Under the pieces are notes generated by a model that did not search any database, had not been told where the DNA came from, and saw only the letters and a program-made list of their open reading frames with translations. This document shows positions 58,517 to 64,000 of a stretch of 64,000 nucleotides of DNA, piece by piece. The position numbers and the translations under genes were made by a program. Location: the NCBI RefSeq assembly GCF_003001955.1, contig NZ_PVNH01000005.1, forward strand, positions 310,001-374,000, written 5' to 3'. Origin of the DNA: Prauserella shujinwangii (GTDB lineage Bacteria > Actinomycetota > Actinomycetes > Mycobacteriales > Pseudonocardiaceae). How positions within the stretch are numbered: the stretch's first letter is position 1; the number at the start of each line of letters is the position of its first letter.

Positions 58517-58974
58517 GGGCGAAGCTCGATCACCGTCTTGCCTATCCGGATGGGGACGCCGAGCGGGACTCGGAGGGGTGCAGTGACCTTAGCCCGGTCG
58601 AGGTACGTGCCGTTCGTCGAGCCCAGATCTTCGACATACCACTCGTCCCCCCGCAGCGAAAGGCGGGCGTGCCGCGTGGACGCGTAGTCGTCGTCGAGCA
58701 CCAGGGTGGAGTCGTCCGCCCGCCCGATCAGGATCGGCTTGCCATCCAGCGCGATCCGGGTGCCGGCGAGCGCTCCATGAGTCACCACGAGCTGCCGTGG
58801 GGCCTTCCCGCCCCTCGGCTTCTTCTCCTTGCCGCGCCGGAAGCTCGGCACGTTGACGCGCAGACCCGACGCGGCGTACAGGTCCGAGCGCACGACCCGC
58901 AGCGCGGCGAGCACGAACAACCAGAGCAGGAGGAGAAACCCTGCTCTGGTGAGTTGAACGACCAGCTCTGGCAC
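58513..58974 (-). CDS. fhaB: FHA-domain protein FhaB/FipA
   Basis: Encodes 153 residues from GTG 58974, selected because PELVVQLTRAGFLLLLWLFV begins directly with the membrane helix of the family. The C-terminal FHA domain has IGRADDSTLVLDDDYASTRH and DLGSTNGTYLDRAKV, the phosphothreonine-binding residues. It links PknA/PknB signals to division (FtsZ/FtsQ complex in mycobacteria). Overlaps pstP by four bases. The 257 bp upstream show no gene. Confidence 0.92.
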   Translation of the reverse strand: MPELVVQLTRAGFLLLLWLFVLAALRVVRSDLYAASGLRVNVPSFRRGKEKKPRGGKAPRQLVVTHGALAGTRIALDGKPILIGRADDSTLVLDDDYASTRHARLSLRGDEWYVEDLGSTNGTYLDRAKVTAPLRVPLGVPIRIGKTVIELRP

Positions 58975-59231
58975 CTGTTGTGTCAGCTCCCGCCTCGTCG
59001 CGCCCTGCCCGTGGCGCCGTGTCCTTCCGATCCGCGATGCCCACCCGGCAGGGCCCCCGAACCCCGCCCTGGGCACACCACGGCTCCCCGCTCGGCCGCC
59101 ATTATGCGCGACAGCCGCGTCAAGGCAGTGCGGGACGGCGGTTTTCGACACACGGCAGGGGCCGGCGCACCGCCATGCGGGTGCCGGTGCGCACGGATCA
59201 TCCCGGCGTCCTGCCCGGTCGCCGGGTGCGG

Positions 59232-60491
59232 TCAGCCCTGCGTGCGGAACACCAGCGAGGAGTGACCCACCCTGATGACGTCACCGTCGGCGAGCTGCCA
59301 GGTCTGCACCGGCGTCCCGTTGACGGTCGTGCCGTTGGTCGAGCCGATGTCCGCGAGCGTCGCGCTCTGGCCGTCCCACGTGATCTCCAGGTGCCTGCGG
59401 GAGACCCCGGTGTCGGGCAGCCGGAAGTCGGCGTCCTGGCCGCGGCCGACCACGTTGCCACCCTGCTTCAACGTGTAGGACCGGTTCGAGCCGTCGTCGA
59501 GCTGGAGGGTCGCCTGCAGCTGCCTGCCCGCGCCGGGCGGCATCGGCGGGGCGCCGTACCCCTGCTGGGCGTACGGGTCCGGCGGCGGAGCCTGCGCCGG
59601 GTAGCCACCGGGAGGGCTCGGCGGAGCCGCGTAGCCCTGGTCGTAGCCGGGGGCCGGGGGCTGCCCGTAGGCGGGGTCGTAGCCGGGGGCGGGCGGCTGG
59701 CCGTAGCCCTGGTCGTAGCCCGGTGCCGGGGGCTGGCCATAGCCCTGGTCGTAGCCCGGTGCTGGGGGCTGCCCGTAGGCGGGGTCGTAGCCGGGGGCGG
59801 GCGGCTGGCCGTAGCCCTGGTCGTAGCCCGGTGCCGGGGGCTGGCCATAGCCCTGGTCGTAGCCGGGGGCAGGAGGCTGCCCGTAGGCGGGGTCGTAACC
59901 CGGGGCGGGCGGCTGCCCGTAACCCTGGTCGTAGCCGCCGGGCTGGCCATAGCCCTGGTCGTAACCGGGTTGGCCCTGTCCGTAGCCGTACTGGCCCTGC
60001 TGGCCGTACGGGTCACCCTGGTCGTATTGGCCGTAGCCGCCGGGCTGGCTCATTGGTCGGTCTCCTGCGTCGCTGGTTCTTGCTGACCGTGCCGCGCCCC
60101 GGGCGTCGCTTGCCCTGACATCCGGGTCGACGGTCGAGCGGGTCCTGAACTGTCCAGTATGCAGCGCCTCGTTGCGCTCGAGCGAGACTACGACGTCACC
60201 ATAGGTGTCCCAACCGTGCTCGGCGAGATGTTCGGCCACCGCATTTGCGAGCAGCCGGGTGACGCGTTGCTCGTCGCCCGCCATCCGGTCGTGGTCCCCG
60301 GCCCCCAGCGACACGATGTAGTGATTGGGGGCGAGCAGCCGGCCACCGGCGAGCTCCCGAACGTTGTCCTCACTCTCCCGCTCCAGTGCCTGCGCCACTT
60401 CCTCCGTGACGACGTTGCCACCGAACATCCGCGCGAAGGTGTTGCCCACCAGGTTCTCGAGACGTCTGTCGAAGCGCTGGACACGGCCCAC
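59232..60491 (-). CDS. fhaA: FHA-domain protein FhaA with tandem repeat linker
   Basis: Encodes 419 residues. The N-terminal FhaA_N (DUF3662) domain (1-about 115: [40 protein letters not shown]) is joined by a 200-residue Gly/Tyr/Gln/Pro linker to an FHA domain (about 325-415: [34 protein letters not shown]). FhaA binds phosphorylated MviN/MurJ in mycobacteria and tempers wall synthesis. The linker contains nine 12-residue repeats. An internal ATG at residue 147 exists, but the N-terminal domain argues for the long form. Confidence 0.94.
   Translation of the reverse strand: MGRVQRFDRRLENLVGNTFARMFGGNVVTEEVAQALERESEDNVRELAGGRLLAPNHYIVSLGAGDHDRMAGDEQRVTRLLANAVAEHLAEHGWDTYGDVVVSLERNEALHTGQFRTRSTVDPDVRASDARGAARSARTSDAGDRPMSQPGGYGQYDQGDPYGQQGQYGYGQGQPGYDQGYGQPGGYDQGYGQPPAPGYDPAYGQPPAPGYDQGYGQPPAPGYDQGYGQPPAPGYDPAYGQPPAPGYDQGYGQPPAPGYDQGYGQPPAPGYDPAYGQPPAPGYDQGYAAPPSPPGGYPAQAPPPDPYAQQGYGAPPMPPGAGRQLQATLQLDDGSNRSYTLKQGGNVVGRGQDADFRLPDTGVSRRHLEITWDGQSATLADIGSTNGTTVNGTPVQTWQLADGDVIRVGHSSLVFRTQG
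59613..59936 (-). repeat. Nine tandem 36-bp repeats in fhaA
   Basis: Residues 186-293 of FhaA consist of nine 12-residue units, [12 protein letters not shown] or [12 protein letters not shown], the last degenerate ([12 protein letters not shown]). The variant order is Q-P-Q, Q-P-Q, Q-P-Q, so the array has a 108-bp higher-order period, indicating growth by unequal exchange of a three-unit block. Length variation between strains is likely. Confidence 0.9.
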
Positions 60492-60620
60492 CTGGCAACC
60501 CCCTCCCTTCCACGCGTTGCTCCCGGATCCGATCGTATCTGGGTTCGGGGGTCAGAACACCGGGGCCGGTGAAAGCCGCTGGAGGCGCCTGCTACGCTGA
60601 TCTCACTGTCGCGGTTACTC

Positions 60621-60706
60621 GGGCGAGTGGCGGAATGGCAGACGCGCACGGTTCAGGTCCGTGTGTCCGGAAGGACGTGAGGGTTCAACTCCCTCCTCGC
60701 CCACCA
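60621..60706 (+). tRNA. tRNA-Leu (anticodon CAG)
   Basis: A class II tRNA of 86 nt including an encoded CCA (60704-60706). Acceptor GGGCGAG (60621-60627) pairs with CTCGCCC (60696-60702). The anticodon stem CACGG/CCGTG holds loop TTCAGGT with anticodon CAG. A long variable arm (TGTCCGGAAGGACG) is typical of tRNA-Leu. It lies after fhaA as in mycobacteria. Confidence 0.96.
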
Positions 60707-60844
60707 GCCTCAGCCGACGTGTGCTCGCGCGATGCGCTCGCCGCGTCGGCTGTTTGCATTTCCCGGGGGCGACCCCCCGGACCCCCACGGTGCGGGCTCC
60801 TCGTCTTGGCGGCGTGGTTGCGCTGGGCTTGGACCAGCGCGGGG

Positions 60845-60890
60845 CTCGTGAGTGGAAAACGTCGTTCTAACCACGTTCCTCACTCACGAG
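60845..60890. terminator. Imperfect palindromic terminator, same family as 50868-50917
   Basis: CTCGTGAGTG at 60845-60854 pairs with CACTCACGAG at 60881-60890, and the inner arms continue to ACGT with three mismatches. It lies between tRNA-Leu and the convergent FKBP gene. Stem and loop (CGTTCTAACC against CGTTCTCACC) closely resemble the copy after pabA, so the two are related repeats. Confidence 0.7.
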
Positions 60891-60902
60891 GGCGCTGGGT
60901 GG

Positions 60903-61286
60903 TCAGCTGAGGTCTACCAGGTCCACCACGAAGACCAGGGTCTCGTTCGGCTCGATGACGCCGCCCACGCCCTGTTCGCCATAAGCGAGATCCGGCGGAA
61001 TCACCAGCCGCCGCCTGCCGCCGACCCGCATCCCCAGGACACCGCGGTCCCAGCCCGGGATCACGTGGCCCGCGCCCAGCGGGAAGCTCAGCGGCGCACC
61101 GCGGTTCCACGACGCGTCGAACTCCGCCCCCGTCGAGTACGCGACCCCGACGTAGTGGACGTGCACCGTCCGGCCCGGCTGGGCCTCCTGTCCCTCGCCG
61201 ACCGTGATGTCGGACACCTGTAGTTCGACGGGCGGCGCACCCTCGGGCACGTCGACCCTCGGCCTCTGCGGTGGCTGTGCGGTCAT
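60903..61286 (-). CDS. FKBP-type peptidyl-prolyl isomerase
   Basis: Encodes 127 residues, a single FKBP domain: GRTVHVHYVGVAYSTGAEFD, FPLGAGHVIPGWDRGVLGMR, GGRRRLVIPPDLAYGEQGVG and NETLVFVVDLVDL. Aromatic pocket residues are present. No signal peptide is seen, so it is cytoplasmic. It is the second prolyl isomerase of the window, transcribed opposite to the tRNA-Leu. Confidence 0.93.
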   Translation of the reverse strand: MTAQPPQRPRVDVPEGAPPVELQVSDITVGEGQEAQPGRTVHVHYVGVAYSTGAEFDASWNRGAPLSFPLGAGHVIPGWDRGVLGMRVGGRRRLVIPPDLAYGEQGVGGVIEPNETLVFVVDLVDLS

Positions 61287-61415
61287 GGTCGGTCACCGTA
61301 CCGGGGCGTCACCCTCCGTCTTCAGTCGTGCTCCTACCGGGCGAGAAAACGCGAAAAGTCTTCAGAATGTGAAGTTCTGGTGAGTAGCGTGCTCTTCGTC
61401 ACGTCGGAAGGGGTC

Positions 61416-64000
61416 ATGACCATGCGCACACGGCAGGGCACGCTCGGCATCCTCACCGGGGTCACCGCCGTCACAGCAGCCTTCACGCTCGCCGCGAGCC
61501 TGCTCACGGTTCCGCAGGCGCGGGCGGAGGAACCCGTGATCGAGGACCACTGCGTCGGCCAGTGTTCCGACATCCTGCCGCCGGGGCAGAACGGCAACGC
61601 CACACTCGCCGACATCCTCGCCCACCGCGCGCTCGGCACCCGGCCCGCGCACTCGGCCGACCAGCTCGGCGAGTACGCCGCACTGGAGACCGGCTACCGC
61701 GGGCTGACCACCGACACGATCAACGAGTTCTTCAACGACGCCTCGTTCGGCGTGCCCGAGGACGAGGTGACCAGCCGCACCCGGCCCCGCGAAGACGTGA
61801 CGATCCTCCGCGACCGGCTCGGCGTGCCGCACATCTACGGGACCACCCGCGAGGGCACCGAGTTCGGCGCCGGGTACGCCGCCGCGCAGGACCGGCTGTG
61901 GCTGATGGACGTGCTGCGGCACGTCGGGCGGGGGCAGCTCACCCCGTTCGCGGGCGGCGCGGAGGGCAACCGCTCGCTCGAACAGCAGTTCTTCAGCGCG
62001 GCGCCCTACACCGAGGAGGAGCTGCGGCAGCAGATCGACCGTGTCGCGAATTCGGGCCCGCGCGGTGCGCGGGGGTTCGCCGACGCGCAGGCCTACCTCG
62101 AGGGCATCAACGCCTACATCCGCGACGCGCACCGCGGCCGCTACTTCCCCGGCGAGTACGTCCTCACCGGGCACGTCGACGCGATCACCAACCGGGGCGA
62201 GATCGAGCCGTTCCGGCTGACCGACCTCGTGGTCATCGCCTCGGTGATCGGCGCCCAGTTCGGCGCGGGCGGCGGTGGCGAGGTCGAGGCCGCCATCGCG
62301 AAGCTGGCCATCCAGGAACGCTATGGCCTCGAGCGCGGTGAGGAGATCTGGCGCAGCATGCGGGAGGAGGACGACCCGGAAACCGTGCGCACCCTGCACG
62401 ACGGGCAGAGCTTCCCGTACGGCAAGGCGCCTGCCGACCCGCAGGGGGTCGCGATGCCGGATCCCGGCTCGGTCACGCGGCAGCGGCTCGTCTTCGATCC
62501 GGAGGGGTCGGCGGAGAGCGCCGACGTTCCCGCGGCCACCGTGCGACACGGCATGTCCAACGCGCTCGTCGTGTCGGGCAGGCACACCGAGAGCGGCAAC
62601 CCGGTCGCCGTGTTCGGCCCGCAGACCGGGTACTTCGCCCCGCAGCTGCTCATGCTGCAGGAGCTGCAGGGGCCCGGCATCAGCGCGCGCGGCGCCTCGT
62701 TCGCGGGCCTCAGCATGTACGTCCTGCTCGGCAGGGGCCAGGACTACGCGTGGAGCGCCACCACGTCGGCGCAGGACGTGATCGACACCTACGCCGTGGA
62801 ACTCTGCGAGCCGAGCGGGGCGCCCGCGACGAAGGAGTCGAACGCGTACCGGTTCCGCGGCGAGTGCGTCCCGATGGAGGTCGTCGAGCGCCGCAACTCG
62901 TGGCGCCCGACGGTCGCGGACGGCACGCCTGCCGGCTCGTACACGCTCCGCAGCTACCGCACCGCGTACGGGCCGGTGACCCACCGGGCGACGATCGAAG
63001 GGAAGCCGGTGGCCTATGCCGCGCTGCGCTCCAGCTTCCTGCACGAGGTGGACTCGCTGATCGGCTTCCAGCTGTTCAACGACCCCGGAGCCATCCGCTC
63101 GGCGCGGGACTTCCAGCACGCGGCCCACGAGGTCAACTTCACCTTCAACTGGTTCTACGTGGACGCCGACGACGCCGCGTACTTCAACTCGGGGGACAAC
63201 CCGGTGCGGCCGTCCACGATGGACCCGAGCCTGCCCGTACACGCGGGCCTCGACTGGCAGGGCTGGAACCCGGACGGCAACACGGCCGACTACACACCGT
63301 TCGAGCAGCACCCGAACTCGGTCAACCAGGACTACTACATCAGCTGGAACAACGCGCTGGCGGAGGACTACGCGGCGGCGGGCTACGAGAAGTCCGCGGT
63401 ACACCGCGGTGACCTGCTCGACCGCAGAGTCCGCGAGTTCGTCGCCGACGGCACTCCGGTGACCAGGGGCAACCTGACCAGGGCGATGGCCGAGGCCGGC
63501 CTGGCCGACCTGCGGGCCGAGCGCGTGCTCCCGGTGCTGCTGCGGGTGCTGGACACCGCACCCGTCACCGACCCGGCCGCCGCGGCGGCGATCGAGAAGC
63601 TGCGGGCGTGGCTGGCCGACGGCGGCCTGCGCACCCAGACCCGGGCGGGGAGCCGGACGTACCGGCACGCCGACGCGATCCGGATCATGGACGCGTGGTG
63701 GCCGCTGCTCGTGCGCGCGCAGTTCGAGCCGGGCCTCGGCGGCGCGGCGTTCACCGCGATGACCCGCGTGCTGAAGGTGGACGAGGCACCGTCCGGAGTG
63801 GACCATCGCGGGTCGGCGTACCAGGCGGGCTGGTGGGGCTACGTGCACAAGGACCTGCGTGCCGTGCTCGGAGAGCCGGTGGCGGGCCCGCTCGGCGACA
63901 CGTTCTGCGGTGGCGGCGACCTCGCGGCGTGCCGGCAGGTGCTCGTGGACACCGTGCGGCAGGCGGCCGCGCAACCGGCGAGCGAGGTCTACCCTGGCGA
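61416..64000 (+). CDS. Penicillin acylase-family Ntn-hydrolase, 3' end beyond the window
   Basis: The frame is open from ATG 61416 (ATG 61422 also possible; GGAAGGGG precedes) to the last base, at least 861 codons. An export signal (MRTRQGTLGILTGVTAVTAA, ending near AQA) precedes an alpha-chain region with RDRLGVPHIYGTTREGTEFG and AAAQDRLWLMDVLRHVGRGQ. The new N-terminal nucleophile is probably the Ser of RHGMSNALVVSGRHTESG, after an autoprocessed spacer. Beta-chain features such as YRTAYGPVTH follow. Related enzymes hydrolyse acyl-homoserine lactones, beta-lactam side chains or lipopeptide acyl groups; substrate is unknown. Confidence 0.9.
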   Translation, partial: MTMRTRQGTLGILTGVTAVTAAFTLAASLLTVPQARAEEPVIEDHCVGQCSDILPPGQNGNATLADILAHRALGTRPAHSADQLGEYAALETGYRGLTTDTINEFFNDASFGVPEDEVTSRTRPREDVTILRDRLGVPHIYGTTREGTEFGAGYAAAQDRLWLMDVLRHVGRGQLTPFAGGAEGNRSLEQQFFSAAPYTEEELRQQIDRVANSGPRGARGFADAQAYLEGINAYIRDAHRGRYFPGEYVLTGHVDAITNRGEIEPFRLTDLVVIASVIGAQFGAGGGGEVEAAIAKLAIQERYGLERGEEIWRSMREEDDPETVRTLHDGQSFPYGKAPADPQGVAMPDPGSVTRQRLVFDPEGSAESADVPAATVRHGMSNALVVSGRHTESGNPVAVFGPQTGYFAPQLLMLQELQGPGISARGASFAGLSMYVLLGRGQDYAWSATTSAQDVIDTYAVELCEPSGAPATKESNAYRFRGECVPMEVVERRNSWRPTVADGTPAGSYTLRSYRTAYGPVTHRATIEGKPVAYAALRSSFLHEVDSLIGFQLFNDPGAIRSARDFQHAAHEVNFTFNWFYVDADDAAYFNSGDNPVRPSTMDPSLPVHAGLDWQGWNPDGNTADYTPFEQHPNSVNQDYYISWNNALAEDYAAAGYEKSAVHRGDLLDRRVREFVADGTPVTRGNLTRAMAEAGLADLRAERVLPVLLRVLDTAPVTDPAAAAAIEKLRAWLADGGLRTQTRAGSRTYRHADAIRIMDAWWPLLVRAQFEPGLGGAAFTAMTRVLKVDEAPSGVDHRGSAYQAGWWGYVHKDLRAVLGEPVAGPLGDTFCGGGDLAACRQVLVDTVRQAAAQPASEVYPG

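Overview
The window is high-GC DNA with actinomycete gene content, most likely from Pseudonocardiaceae close to Amycolatopsis; the genus is inferred. Gene order resembles the origin-proximal block known from Mycobacterium tuberculosis: DLW-39 protein, tRNA-Ala, then (after a long interruption) a CwsA-like protein, ppiA, rhomboid protease, a small membrane protein, crgA, class E sortase, trpG/pabA-type amidotransferase, pknB-pknA-pbpA-rodA-pstP-fhaB-fhaA and tRNA-Leu. AftA, needed for arabinogalactan, fits a mycolata or related actinomycete wall.

Layout. 1-1660: end of an unknown gene, GvpU-like and YrhK-like proteins, CsbD-like protein, DLW-39 protein and tRNA-Ala(TGC). 1615-18424: an integrated mobile element of about 16.8 kb, bounded by a 47-bp perfect direct repeat of the tRNA-Ala 3' end. 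It carries a tyrosine integrase, a HAD hydrolase/GntR pair with a clear operator-promoter cluster, an excisionase-like HTH protein, a VirD4/TraG-like coupling protein, an SsgA-like protein, a DUF2637-like membrane protein, a 1468-residue MobF relaxase-helicase, a 205-bp block of nested inverted repeats, tiny cysteine-rich proteins, and at the right end a putative SRA plus PD-(D/E)XK modification-dependent restriction enzyme divergent from an unknown protein. No mating-channel genes are visible, so it looks mobilizable, or dependent on an unrecognised channel.

18425-27225: accessory chromosome with a catalase-fold protein, epoxide hydrolase with palindromic operators, a broken VOC gene, an ECF sigma/YCII pair, a type VII secretion-like substrate/hydrolase/lipoprotein set, YnfA, and STAS and STAS-HATPase regulators. 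27283-41475: a glycan cluster. Five enzymes match the WbpA, WbpB, WbpE, WbpD and WbpI steps from UDP-GlcNAc to UDP-2,3-diacetamido-2,3-dideoxy-mannuronate, accompanied by three glycosyltransferases, a Wzx-like flippase, a large GT-C-like membrane protein and AftA. 41564-45560: ABC exporter with Xre regulator, PNPOx-type oxidase, DUF2020 lipoprotein and a DUF6918-like protein.

45648-61286 is the cell-growth block: the Ser/Thr kinase-phosphatase-FHA system, the elongation transpeptidase and SEDS polymerase, CrgA and the CwsA-like protein, with a sortase and two prolyl isomerases. The window ends inside a penicillin acylase-family gene. Three long palindromes sit at gene ends as probable bidirectional terminators; two share sequence.
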